Below are positions 1 through 10,559 of a stretch of 64,000 nucleotides of DNA, piece after piece. The notes beneath the pieces were generated by a model. That model saw only the letters and a list, made by a program, of their open reading frames with translations. It did not search any database and was not told the DNA's origin. Location: assembly GCA_037576195.1 (NCBI GenBank), contig CM075101.1, positions 14,260,001 to 14,324,000 on the forward strand. Direction: 5' to 3'. Every line of letters begins with the position of its first letter. Within the stretch, counting starts at the first letter, position 1. The position numbers and the translations under genes are program-made. The stretch comes from Phytoseiulus persimilis. Lineage: Eukaryota > Arthropoda > Arachnida > Mesostigmata > Phytoseiidae.

Positions 1-1964
1 TGCGATATCTCACGATTTTCTCCTCTCCTTGGAAGCAGCTTCTTTCCAGCTATAAACGAATTTTATACTCGAGTCGAAGCGACGCCATGAGTATTGTGAT
101 CGTACAAGCTTGTTCTAGCGTTCCGTATCCTTCTATACACTATGTGAGAGAATGGGACGGAAACTCCATAAAAAGAATTCATGAATGGTTCTAAGCTTTC
201 CCGAACCTTCCCTCGGAGAAAGCTCAAAGTACCACCCATCTCATAGCATCGGATCGCACCACCGGATCAAGAACTGGTCGAGTATACATACATATTATAC
301 ATATCGGTGAAGCGGTTGAGAAATTCGAATTCGGCGCATGATCCTTGAGCCCACCGCTTCGTAGGATTCTGAGACGGTGGAGAGAAGGTGCCAAATCGAC
401 GACGAGTCCACATTGCAAACTCAAGCAGCATCCTAGATTGTTTTGGTGAGACCTCTCCCAGTTTGGCACGAACGCCGATCAAGCTGCGGGCCCACCCCGT
501 GGAGCATAAAGTACCCGAGTAGTAATTGTGAGGTAAGGAGCAATCGGTGCGGTTGGATGTCTGGCCAGTCGCCTGACTTCGAACCTGGATGGACAAAACA
601 AGAGAATGTGCGCAAAAGTACTGGTAAACCGAAGTAAAGGAAGAAAGAGCGAGAGAGTTTTCTCTCCTAGAGCGCTGACATCGGCGGAGATCTCGACGTG
701 AATCGGAGTTGATCGTGGCGCTTCCGGTGCTGAGCTCAGCTCAAAAATCACATCAAATGTGCCCCATAATGTGTTGTCACGTGAAGTGAATGGAAACCAG
801 ACGGAAGCACTCAAAAACTTAAGGCAGAGCAATGTCAAAGACTTGAGTTCAGGGGACGATTTTGTGGGGTAACGAGCGTAGCAACACGGGCGCGTTCGGA
901 GTCACCAGGGAACCGTGCAATGGAGTAGACGAACGCAAAGCGGAGCTCGGCTATGCCTGAGTCACTCCGCGCATACTCGTGAAGATGATGCCTTTCTGTT
1001 TCTCGATGCGTATTTAGCTTGTTCATCGCCCTTTCCTGAAATGCTCAATTTCTTCAAACGGAGGAACCTCATCCAGTGGTTTCGGCATCCGTGATATCGG
1101 CATATTCGGGGCATATTTGGAGGAACAGCAAGATTGCGATGTTAGAAGAGGCAAACTCAAAACCGGGCGACCTCTCCACTCTTCAGCCGATTACCAAGTG
1201 TCCCATCTTGGAGATGAGCTAGAGCCATCGAGCTTGTATTCTACACAATTCTATCATCACGTTTGTCATCGACACGTCGCGATCTCAGTTGAGACCAGTC
1301 GCGTCACAGTGATGGTCTCTTCCTGCACGCAGATTTGTCCCAGACGTGCCAAACCGCCGTTTCAATCATCAGAACCGAGAGGGTGGAATGCATCTTGGAG
1401 GAATTCCAGCACTGAGCGGTGGTTCAACTAGGGGTCACTGACTCTGCGGGACCGGAGTTGAATTCTTTCTCCACCGTGCTCCATTTGATCCGGATGACAT
1501 TGATCAGAATCAGGATCGCGGTTCTGCTGCCGCACTATTTTCCGATGATAGCATCATGTGGGCAAGTTGAATGAATGTTTCCTCCGCCTCTGTTTCGGCT
1601 CCTCTCCTGGTTCGCCAATGATTGCCTTTTTTTGCAAGAAAACAGCCGCTCCTGCCTGTACTTCTCCCGGACCATTGTATACATCAGGCTGGAGAGAAGG
1701 TCGGAAGGGCTCTGGGTTTTCGAGAGCCTGACATTTTGTCAACACAGTGCAACCTATTCGAAAACCACTTTTCCTTCCCTTCAGGAGCCTTCCCAAGAAC
1801 GAGGCCAACACTTCGCCGAAGAGTGAGGAGTTCCACCGAAGTCCATGCCGATCCGATGGATCTTGTACAACCGTATACATACGCAAAAACAAGCAGAATA
1901 AACAATTTTTTATGAGACACTGTACTAACCAGTCTCCGGCCGACTGTTCTGAGTGTCGTTCGGT
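1..1964. other. No gene recognised
   Basis: I see no supported gene here. Several open frames of 60-120 codons occur on both strands but overlap each other and match no family I know. The most coding-like is on the minus strand at about 660-830, where one frame has reasonable codon use and could be an exon of an unseen gene. There are no clear start, splice or polyadenylation signals to anchor it. Confidence 0.4.
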
Positions 1965-1965
1965 T

Positions 1966-1980
1966 AAGTATACCCTTCGT
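1966..1980 (+). repeat. Target-site duplication, left copy
   Basis: The 15-mer aagtatacccttcgt occurs here and again at 2148-2162, exactly flanking a 167-bp segment. Duplications of this length are typical of insertion by LINE-type target-primed reverse transcription. Confidence 0.8.
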
Positions 1981-2147
1981 AGGATTTAATTTATATCAGA
2001 ATTAAATCTGAACCATCTTAAGACCCAAGCCCACCGCCCGCAATGGGATTTGCGAGGCGATAGGGAGTGTTACTGAAGCAATACCGAAAGGTGAATCCAG
2101 GACACTCCTGAGGGCTGGCTGAGAGGTTCAGCCGAAAACAGAGAGAG
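1981..2147 (+). mobile_element. Short retroposed (SINE-like) element, copy 1
   Basis: This 167-bp insertion is bounded by perfect 15-bp direct repeats. Its last 83 bp (2062-2144) match the last 83 bp of a second insertion at 12488-12591 with only two mismatches. The shared core can fold: ggagtgt pairs with acactcc around a small acc/ggt hairpin with a GAAA loop, and ggctg pairs with cagcc across agaggtt. The first 80 bp are not shared with the other copy and begin with an inverted repeat (gatttaatt/aattaaatc, 1983-2008). Part of the core (tggctgagagg) resembles a tRNA A box, but no B box lies downstream. There is no reading frame or poly(A) tail. It behaves like a non-autonomous element mobilised by a LINE; the family is not recognised. 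Confidence 0.7.
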
Positions 2148-2162
2148 AAGTATACCCTTCGT
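2148..2162 (+). repeat. Target-site duplication, right copy
   Basis: Perfect 15-bp match to 1966-1980, directly after the shared core and a short gagaga tail. Confidence 0.8.
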
Positions 2163-3569
2163 GAGATGAAGCATAAATCGGGAGTCCATTTGACAAAGAT
2201 CATCTCCCTGATTATCCCAGGGCTCTTAGTTCAACGACGTTCTGTTTCGGGGCGGGAGGGCAATGTGGGGGAAGGCCTATATCCTCCTCAGGGAGCCCAT
2301 CTACATCCTGCCGCAAGGCTCTTTGCGGTGATGCATTCAGATTTCTGCGCACGAGGAGAACTCAAATGCAATCGATTGAGGTGCTCTCTCATTAGTTGTT
2401 CTCAGCTTCGAGGAACTTATTGATCCATCAATCCTCGCCAGCCTGCAGTGTGTAATGTTCTCGAGTGGGACTGATCAAAAATGTAATACAGCTGCGTTGA
2501 GTATAGCTTCCGGTGGAGGTCTGATCTGAAAACTTGCGTCTCGTTCTCGACTGTTTCATTCGATATCTTCCGATGAATATGGTGATTCCCGATGGCGCCG
2601 ACGATATCCAAGATATTGTGCCAAGCGACGATAACGGTGACTGCCTCATAGTACCTCATCCAAAGCTGTAACCTAACCAGCATGAGGCTCACCGAGCTGA
2701 AGCCTCATCGTTCTCATGAATAATGAGGGTAGCCTCATGAAACTGAACGAAATTTCGCGCTTGTCTTTCTGAGGATTTGTCCTCGTGCGGTCGCCTCGCA
2801 CCACGCTGGATCGAACTCATTCGAGTCCAAAGCATTCATCTGAGAGAAGCGCTCGATAAATCATCATGAGAATCATGAAAACCCCTCGACACCCCCTCGC
2901 TCTTTTGCTCGTTTCAGCTCGAACGATTTGTGGGAGACTCTATGGAAACACGGTAACAGGGCTCCATATCCCTGAATCCCACACCATCGATAAGCTCTCG
3001 GGACAGGCCTCACGCCAGATCATTACGTTGAACTCCTCGATGAAATGGTAGTTATTCTCTCCCGCGACGATAGTTTCCTTCCTAGAATTTACTCCGAAGC
3101 GAGTTTGAATACCATACGAACTGAACAAGACTATTACTCGAAGAGGTCCCGTTCGCTTGGGGCGAACCTGATCGTTCGGGGAAATTCACTCGAGTGTTTC
3201 CTGCCGAACTTTTCAGAGTTATGGGGGTTCATCCCAGTATAAGCTCCACAGTTCCTACTCATATTCTTCGGCCAAGTGTTCTAATTGGCAACAATGCCAG
3301 AAAACTCGAACTCCTTAGCTGTAGGCTAGAAGAAGATTCGAGGGAAGATGTTTCGTCACAGTGAGAATGCTCTTTTCCATTTACAGAGTCGTGGAATCGT
3401 ATGGTATGGGTGTGGGTTCATTTATCTTGACTTGGATCGAGGAGATTCCGACCGGGCCAGCCTTCCATTTGAAATGCTTCTGTTGGTCGTTTGGTCTCAT
3501 TCTCCCAGTTTTCAAGGACAATGTCCGTCTTCTGTGCCAGCGATGGGTCCAGCCAGCCCCCTGAGAGGT

Positions 3570-3833
3570 TCACTGCTTTAGGGAAATCAATTCGTTGTAG
3601 TGTACGTCGGTACATTCGGAGATGAGGTGTTGTACCGTCTCTTCGTATGTGCCACACCTTCGGAATATACCCAACGTCGAAATTGGCGAGCTCGGAGAGT
3701 TTCCCGAAAGCCAATTTCTCAGAGTTGGGATAATGCCCTCATCTAGATATGGAGCCACGGAATCAATATCACATGATTCTACATGATTCTTCTGAGCGGA
3801 CATATGCGGCGTTTCACGTGAATTCCATAACAC
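3570..3833 (-). pseudogene. LINE C-terminal fragment (non-LTR retrotransposon relic)
   Basis: The minus-strand frame ends with CGTYEETVQHLISEC. This fits the C-x2-C-x(7-8)-H-x4-C motif that closes the RNase H/C-terminal region of jockey/RTE-type retrotransposon polyproteins. The first Cys of the motif appears to be Phe (FRRCG). Upstream there is a plausible LRNWLSGNSP stretch but no reverse-transcriptase domain, so this is an isolated, decayed 3' end. It could instead be a host exon with a chance zinc-knuckle-like pattern, so I rate it moderate. There is no terminal repeat, poly(A) tail or target duplication that I can define. Confidence 0.45.
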
Positions 3834-4341
3834 ATGGGCTTCTCTATACGTATCTAACGAGGGACTCTCCGCGCGAAGGGTTCGTTACGAAAGCTCGTTA
3901 TGAGAAGGATTCTTCACTCGGAGAAGCGTTCCTCATTTTTCGTTCTCCATCATGGGAGGAGGTTCGAAGTGATCAAATCTTCCATGAGTAGTTATCTAGC
4001 TCACTTGGCTCAGACAGGGGACGCCCTTCTGAAAGAGTGGTCGCATCAAAGCCCGGAGACCCCTGTTCTACAGAACTCCGATCGAGAACCACTCCAGCTT
4101 CCCGATTGGATCACAGAAATAACAGGCAACATCCTTTCAAAGACCGGTGTGCTTTCAATCGGCCTCCGAACCGGTGAGGGAACGATACTGATGAGTATGA
4201 GGCCCGTGGTGCCACCTATGTCACGGCGAGGTAAGCTGTGTTGCTATTGGTGCCGCGTCTTTTGTCGTTGGCAACGGAGACCCGCTAATCAGAGTCGAGA
4301 GCGGTTCCGACTATAAGTCATTGGTTGAAGAACCGTTCATA

Positions 4342-5592
4342 ATGGCCGATTTCCAATCGCACGAGAGGCGCAACTGGCTCCTCCACTGGTGTTTTGTGCG
4401 GAGCGACTTTGCCAACTGTGAAAAACTTTGCAAGGACACACTTGCGCAGTCGAACGGTCTTTCTCTGTATCCATTGACCATAAACGCTCTCCTGTTGCGC
4501 CAACAAGGAAAAGTACAAGAAGCGCTGGAGCTCTTCGAGAACTGCGCTCTAATCCGGCCCTCAGTTGAAACCCTCAAGCACATGGCGAAGTGTTATTTCC
4601 TCCTGGGTCGGCATCAAGATGCTGTCGACGTCTACGAGCAATGCGTTAAAGCTCACCCGAAAGATTGGGAGAGTCATCATGGTCTGGGAGTTTGTTATTC
4701 GAAACTCGGTCAGCCAGAGCTGGCTCAACAAGCTTTGAGCAACGCCATCCAGATCCGGCCGGTAGAAAACAGCTACCAGGAACTCGGCCAGCTATTTCGG
4801 AAATCAGGAGATCTCGCCGGCGCCATAAAGATATACCGCAAAGGACTCGACCTCTTTCCCGGAAGCGCAACGCTGAGCACAGAGCTGGCCCTGCTGGAAA
4901 TGTATCACAAAGACACGCAGCAAGCTTTCGACAGACTCTCGGTGGCCTTGACTCGTGAGCCCCAACGTCCCGATGCATTACTCATCGCGGCAAACATCCT
5001 CCAAGGCTACGGCGACTTGGATGCAGCCCTGTCGAAGTACAAACTGGTCGGGAGTCAACGACCGCATTCGGCTACTTTATGGAACAATATTGCGATGTGT
5101 TTCTTCGCTAAGAAGAAATACGTTGCGGCGATCAGCTGTCTGAAAAGAGCGCAATACTACGGCCCATTCCATTGGCAAGTGTTGTACAACCTGGCCCTCG
5201 TGCACCTGACCATGCAGCAAGGCGCCTCCGCTTTCCATTTCGCTCAGGCCGCTATCACGCTGGGCTTGGCGAATCATAACAAAGAAGCTCTATCTCAGTT
5301 GTATCAAGTTTCCGCTTTGGCATTGGACAACGTGCGCGACGATGAGAATGCTCACAGAGCCTACAAACAAGCCATTCTGTTGAGTCCGAAAGATCCTTTG
5401 ATCGCCATCAATATGGCGGTGAGTATGTTCCGCAACGGGAAGTCCGAAGAGCGAGTGATGGAAGCGTTGCAAGCGTTCCAAGATAGTCAACCGGACAACG
5501 AAACCCTCATCCACATGGCGAATGCGATCCGAGTGGCGCTTGTTGATCGCAGCGGAGGAGAACGTTCGCAAGAAACCCAAGATTATGAATAG
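4342..5592 (+). CDS. BBS4: Bardet-Biedl syndrome 4 protein homolog (BBSome TPR subunit)
   Basis: The product is a 416-residue BBS4 homolog. BBS4 is a tetratricopeptide-repeat scaffold of the BBSome, the coat complex that carries membrane cargo into and out of cilia and interacts with centriolar-satellite proteins. The frame holds back-to-back TPR units for most of its length. Stretches highly diagnostic of BBS4 include LWNNIAMCFFAKKKYVAAI, LKRAQYYGPFHWQVLYNL and LVHLTMQQGASAFHF (about residues 245-305). The frame is open 21 nt further upstream, but the first ATG is at 4342, and the residues after it (ERRNWLLHW) align with the start of the conserved region (EKQNWLIHL in human). The human protein is about 519 residues; the difference is mostly a missing low-complexity C-terminal tail and a shorter N-terminus. 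The gene has no introns, unlike every other gene recognised here, which suggests intron loss or an old retrogene. In a mite its role would be limited to ciliated sensory neurons and similar cells (inference). Confidence 0.94.
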   Translation: MADFQSHERRNWLLHWCFVRSDFANCEKLCKDTLAQSNGLSLYPLTINALLLRQQGKVQEALELFENCALIRPSVETLKHMAKCYFLLGRHQDAVDVYEQCVKAHPKDWESHHGLGVCYSKLGQPELAQQALSNAIQIRPVENSYQELGQLFRKSGDLAGAIKIYRKGLDLFPGSATLSTELALLEMYHKDTQQAFDRLSVALTREPQRPDALLIAANILQGYGDLDAALSKYKLVGSQRPHSATLWNNIAMCFFAKKKYVAAISCLKRAQYYGPFHWQVLYNLALVHLTMQQGASAFHFAQAAITLGLANHNKEALSQLYQVSALALDNVRDDENAHRAYKQAILLSPKDPLIAINMAVSMFRNGKSEERVMEALQAFQDSQPDNETLIHMANAIRVALVDRSGGERSQETQDYE

Positions 5593-7302
5593 GCGTGCGA
5601 TTCAATCATCATTATCAAGTGAAATAGTAAATGCGATCAAAACGTACGCTCGCTGAGCCAGGTTTCTGATTATTATCGCACCGATCTTGTCCATCTCGGA
5701 CAAAGATGTCAAGAGGGAGTAAAGTCCCTTCGAACCCGAGGAGACTTTACACCCGGAAAACCATCTCGGTTGAATGAAATCCAGAGATTGCGTGTTAGCG
5801 TTGGGTACCGATCAGTCTCATCTAGCAAGTCCTCGAAACCAGTCTTTCAGATCTGACACTCACGTTGAAATGCAATGATCTTCACGGATCGGGCAGGAAT
5901 TCGGAGTAGGTGTGAGACGATCGGTCTCCTGGCGGCTCCATTCATTTGAGTCACTGTCCGGGTTCGTTTGAACATTTTCCTTGTTCTCTCGCCTTTCGAA
6001 CCAGCTTTCGTGGGTCAATGACACTGAAAAAATTACGCTTCGAGTGAGCTATCAGTCGATTTGGAAGCAACTGATGGTGAAAAGCAACGATGTCGACTTC
6101 ACAATCCCGGTTTTCTTATCCTTGGATGTGTTTGTTTGCAGGGCATGCAATGAACTATAGAACAGCGAGAGCAGTCGCAGATTCTGACGCTGAGTTCAGC
6201 CTCTAGTGATCCAGCCCAACGGGCGTCTCAGAAGCCTGCTTCGTTCATCCCTAACAAACTCAGTCGAGGTGTATCGACGGGAGAGGACTAGCGGTTTCCC
6301 ATGATCGCTTTGGTTTCACTCGGGATGAGCCTGCCAGGATTGACTCACGATCGAGACCATCGTCAACAGATAAACCTTCCCCTTTCATGGAAGGCTCTGA
6401 TGTCAAGACTAAGCCGTTGACGCTCGACCCCATAACAACCGATAAAACACTCCGCGGAATGTTCCTGGTATTTCGACGGTATCTACCGATGGAAGTTTAG
6501 CCACCAGGCACGAGATCTCACGCGGAGAAGGCTCAAGATACACCGGCTTCACCTAGAATCATACCAAATCGAATCGCTAACTCTGCTGAGACTGCCAATG
6601 GGCGTTAAAATCGAGGAAAGTTTGCGTCACCACTTACATGTGATTTGCCGGTTACAAAGCGCACTGATTGTTCGATGACAAATATTCCGGCTCATGATTC
6701 CGAGACTTTGATCCTGGCTAGCGACAATTTCTTAGGAATTCCAACGCCCTTTGGGGCCTAACAGAGATGCAGCGTGTGGTCACGCTTCCTCGTCGAAAGA
6801 TTTCTTGCAGACGTCTCAGCCTTTGGGTCTATTCGAGTCTGTGAGACGCTTTGGTCTGCGAGCTGTGATCGTGTTTTTGAGAAACACCGAAAAAAACTCT
6901 GTTGATGAACTCATCTACCTCCAATACAGCCGCGGAGCGTTCGCGATGGCTCAAAGATCTCCATTGCGTCGCTGACCGACGATCGTGCGACTATGTTGTA
7001 CGTCCGGGAGCAATCTGGCAGAATGATTGATCAGGACTGTGATGCGAGTTCGTTTCCTGAGCGACCATCCTTTTATTCGCTGTATCATTGACAAAGTTAG
7101 CGGAATATATATCCTGGGACCGGTTTCTGAGATTTTGAGCTTGTTCATGCCGCTTTGAAGCTTGTTCTTGGATAATCTGGCAGTGGAGAAGCGAGGGTTC
7201 GCGGAGGAGTCGTTTTGGGAAAGAGAGTCAAGTGGAGTGTGTGTAGTTTGTGGATTCGTCGATAGGTGCACGCAATTTCAGGCAAATGCTGATCTTTAAC
7301 CC
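5593..7302. other. No gene recognised (BBS4 3' flank)
   Basis: No supported coding region. No AATAAA lies close behind the BBS4 stop codon. Open frames are short. About 6380-6420 shares a short stretch (ttttcatggaaggctctg-like) with 23816-23833; I cannot tell whether this reflects an old repeat. Confidence 0.4.
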
Positions 7303-7510
7303 GCCCCATACCCCGGTAGCGCAGCCGCGTCGATCCGGATGTGTTTTTTTTTTGTGCTCGGCGGATCGAGCAGCTGAGCAGCCTTCGTTGCGCAATAAGT
7401 CATCAGACTCGGCCAATTCCCGAATCAATTGGATGAAAGACCGCTGATGAGCATAATTATTCCGTCAGGAAAGTTACCGACCGCTGATCAGAGAGGCCAC
7501 CTCCGATACG
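7303..7510 (+). promoter_or_regulatory. Conserved upstream block of secreted-protein paralog 1
   Basis: This 200-bp stretch before the start codon is recognisably related to 14624-14844, upstream of the second paralog. Shared islands include cagctgagca (7371-7380), cataattattcc (about 7452-7463) and cgctgatcag(a/g)gagg(c/t)cac just before the ATG. Conservation in this position implies promoter and 5' UTR sequence kept after gene duplication. No clear TATA box is visible. Confidence 0.45.
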
Positions 7511-8221
7511 ATGAAACTGCCTCTAATTTGGCTTCCCAGCATGGCTTCTCTCTGCTCTGCAGCTCTCATTTCGTCGAGTTTCAATCCATGTGGTAAATAT
7601 ACTCGCGATCCTCATCATTGGATTTCACGAAACTTCACGTTCATCCTCAGTACTTTCGGCTCGATGTTGGTATCTGACGTCGAGTCTGTTTTCGGATGAT
7701 ATTGAGTATTATGCGAACCCGGCTTCCACTGCTCAACTAATGAAACTATTTTCGTCCAAATCTTGAGCTCTTGAAACCGAACTCATGAAGGCGCTGATTG
7801 ACTGCAGCAACCCAAAAAACCCGAAGCGGGTGAGTAAAAGCTGCAAAAGCGCAATATGAGTCCGTCGTGCTCCGCAGAAACCTCCGGGCTCCGGTGAGGA
7901 TGAGAACTCCCACAGGCTCTTATTCTAGGCTCAAGAATTGTTCGCGAAACGAGTTCAGTTCATTCCCGGCCTGGAACCGGTTGATCTTATCTACGAAGTT
8001 TGCCGAATCAACAACAACGCAGGTGCGATGCATCCTACACCGCACCTATGTGAGTTAACGGAGGAGGTTCTTGTCAACGCTGAACGATATGACCCGAACA
8101 ACCATTCTCAACAGGTTATACATTATGGACCCAATTGATGAATGAGTTCGAGCCTGAGGATGCAGTGATAGTCGACAAAAACACCTACGACTGCCTCAAA
8201 CAATTTAATCTCGCCGTGTGA
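7511..8221 (+). CDS. Small secreted four-cysteine protein, paralog 1
   Basis: Four exons: 7511-7592, 7768-7829, 7929-8022 and 8115-8221 (phases 1, 0, 1), encoding 114 residues. Residues 1 to about 18 form a signal peptide (MKLPLIWLPSMASLCSA). The mature chain of about 95 residues has four cysteines: SFNPC, ALIDC, YEVC and YDCLK. It also has the conserved blocks DLIYEVCRINNNA and GYTLWTQ, and it ends in NLAV. Splice sites are gtaaat/gag, gtgagt/tag and gtgcga/cag. The second exon starts in the middle of an Ala codon. The same exon lengths, phases and cysteines occur in paralog 2, which supports the model strongly. I do not recognise the family; the size and cysteines would fit a hemolymph, salivary or ligand-binding secreted protein, but nothing here decides between these. 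Confidence 0.75.
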
Positions 8222-9590
8222 AGTTATTCTTGAGTCGTTCCAAGGCTGTTATGCTCCGACATTGATAAAATGCGTTCAACGCTCGTGAATCGCTTGATGA
8301 ATATCATTTCGGATCCGAATCTCTCTTACGCAATTCAGAACTGTGGAGTAATCGCCAGGCTCTATCGGGTGTGTTTCCTCGTCATTTGTGGGCTGTGAAA
8401 CCTGTCGCCAAACACCTTTTCGTCTTCGAAGCTGGTTTGGCAGAGAGCGACCTCAATCGGAAACAATCCGATCATGTGCTCATGCCGGCATCCATAAGGA
8501 ACGCACGAGTTCCGTACGGATTAGAGAGTTTCGTACCCTCGGAATGTCTTGAGGATGATCAAGTGTCAAGCGCGGAATGAGTGCGTCATGCAGCTGTCGG
8601 CAACGCTGCGGAGGAGACGGAGTGAGTGAAATCGAGCACGGAATGAACTTTTGGTCATCCGCAGTGACCTCTTGCGCCGAGAAGAATAGTGATGCTCAAG
8701 AGTCATTTCGCCGATATGTTTCAGCGGGAAAACAGCTCCGGGGACATCTTGACGGTAGCCTGACTGGAGTGGGGTAGCATAGAGGAAAGACGCACGCCCC
8801 TGAGTCTCGAGGATTAACTTTGTCTGCGAAGGAGTGGAATATTCCTTATTTCTAGTACCTCATGACACGGGCTGTTTCAAGCTCGTTGTTATCCGGGCTC
8901 GGCATCGATGCGTGATGGCCAGGTTTGTTCCTGGAAGCGACGAAATTGGAACGAAACATACTTTTCTCCCCTGAGACGATGCATCGGAGCAGATAATCGA
9001 CGGGTAGCCGAGTGTGGTTGATGACAGGAATCTTGAGGTTGTCTTCACCATCGACGAACCAGCTCAGGTGAAGGTTTTACAACAGAAGAGGAGGCCATAC
9101 TCTCTCCTGGATGCAGAGCTTCCGATCGACGCCCACCAGATCCACCACGAATGACAATGCGTTCATATGCAAGTATCCCTTGTATCCTTCTACTCCTACA
9201 TATGGATACGGAGGGAGGAATCAGAGAGGCGTGATGGACTTGCCACACTGCTCCGTTGTGCATCATTCAGTTCGGAAGCAATCGGAAAACTATTCCGCAA
9301 ACCGACTCTGGAGAGCCCTGTCATGACTTCAGTAATTTGGTTCTGCTTGGCTCGGGAGGAGTGCCAAGTCGGAGATCTGGACGTGACAGTCGAGCTTCGG
9401 CGGTTTCTTGATGATTGTGACCTTGAATGAACGGAGGGAGGGAGGAAGGTAGGGAAGAACACGTTGTCAGACGTTCCAGAATCCAAAAGGAAGGTGCGCT
9501 CCGTTCCGGTTAACGTCATAGGCCGTTCTACTGCTAATGATGTCTTGCGAAACGGTCCTACTAGCCTAGATTTTCGCAAGGGCCCTGGGA
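8222..9590. other. No gene recognised
   Basis: Overlapping open frames on both strands at 9045-9579 look partly coding but lack consistent splice phases, and I could not choose between them. The rest shows nothing recognisable. Confidence 0.35.
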
Positions 9591-9593
9591 CCC

Positions 9594-10559
9594 TCAGTAG
9601 GAATCATCATCGTCGTTTGTAGGCTCCTGAGAATCTGGTCTCAGAATGGCCTTGCCCCTGGTGGAGATGTCGTTCTGCTTCTGCCCGATCCAGCACTTGA
9701 TCCAGGGATTTCCGGGCTCGCCCTCCAAATATTTGCCCAATATGACCATGCCAAATTCTCCCATCAGGCTTAGTATCTGTTATCTAGTTTTTCCAGTTCT
9801 CCACATTGGGCGTCAGCCCACGAAGCCATGGCTTCCGTAAAATTCTTCCAGTCTGTGCCCGCGGTCGACCGGTATCGTTTGATCTGTGTGAACCCGTGAG
9901 TGTCAACGTGGCACTTTTCGTGCCTGAATAGCGTGAATGATGCTCTTGGAATTACGAAGTAACTAGCGATAGGAGCCAATATCCATTTTCCATGACGCTG
10001 TTCCTGACCTTCCAACTGACAACTCGTCTCGTTCGTTTCCGCGTGTACATTCAGCTTCGATCCTGTCCACGGACCTCCACAGAATCAGAGAGAACACCTG
10101 TAAAACTGTAACCCGTAGGACCCAACTCGTGGGTGAAGGGACAATCAAGACAATCCAAGATTCATTCTAAAGCCCTATTCAGTCCAACTGGAAGTCACTC
10201 CGTGAACAGGCCCAAATCCATGAGAGCCACATCCAAATCGAGCTAAATCATCCTCAGAATACTCCCTGAGCCGTTCACAGAGAGATGCGAAGGGATATTG
10301 AGGACAATCTCAAAGCCAACTCGGAGCCATCCCGAATTCATCCCCATACCAACACGAATTCATTTCCAGGATACTCTCGGGCTCATCTCTGATTGACCCC
10401 GATACTTACCGGGAATAGTTCCATCATCAAGGATAAAGACGGTGATGATGATTATTTCGCAGGTATACGCGCGAGTAGACTTGACTTCTTCAGCCTCAAA
10501 CCTGGGTAAGGTATCCTGACATGAATGACGAAGGATATTGAAAGCGTCTGGCACGATTT
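9594..10559 (-). CDS. Unidentified gene, C-terminal part, with an apparent frameshift
   Basis: Three phase-compatible minus-strand exons are visible: 10410-10559 (phase 1 to 1, donor gtaagt), 10009-10105 (phase 1 to 2, donor gtcagg) and one starting at 9923 (acceptor attcag). The joined product reads through IVPDAFNILRHSCQ, FILDDGTIP, LILWRSVDRIEAEC, HEKCHVDTHGF and WADAQCGELEKLDNR, then meets a stop at 9770-9772. One base off that frame, a very coding-like stretch runs on without a stop from 9764 to 9594: it starts MGEFGMVILGKYLEGEPGN, includes PWIKCWIGQKQND and ends DDDDSY. A single-base indel near 9771 would join the two. So this is either a recently broken gene, an assembly error, or an exon junction I misread. 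The N-terminal exons upstream of 10559 were not found. I do not recognise the protein; it has no clear membrane segments. Confidence 0.4.

Noticed and set aside
2109-2133. tRNA-derived SINE promoter (A box tggctgagagg)
   Set aside because: There is no B box downstream before the element ends, so an internal polymerase III promoter cannot be supported.
2062-2144. Hammerhead-ribozyme-like layout in the retroposed core (stems plus CTGAGGG ... GAAA)
   Set aside because: The catalytic core should read CUGANGA; the sequence has CUGAGGG, without the required A, and extra unpaired bases sit at the would-be cleavage site. An HDV-like fold also failed because no second-stem partner is present.
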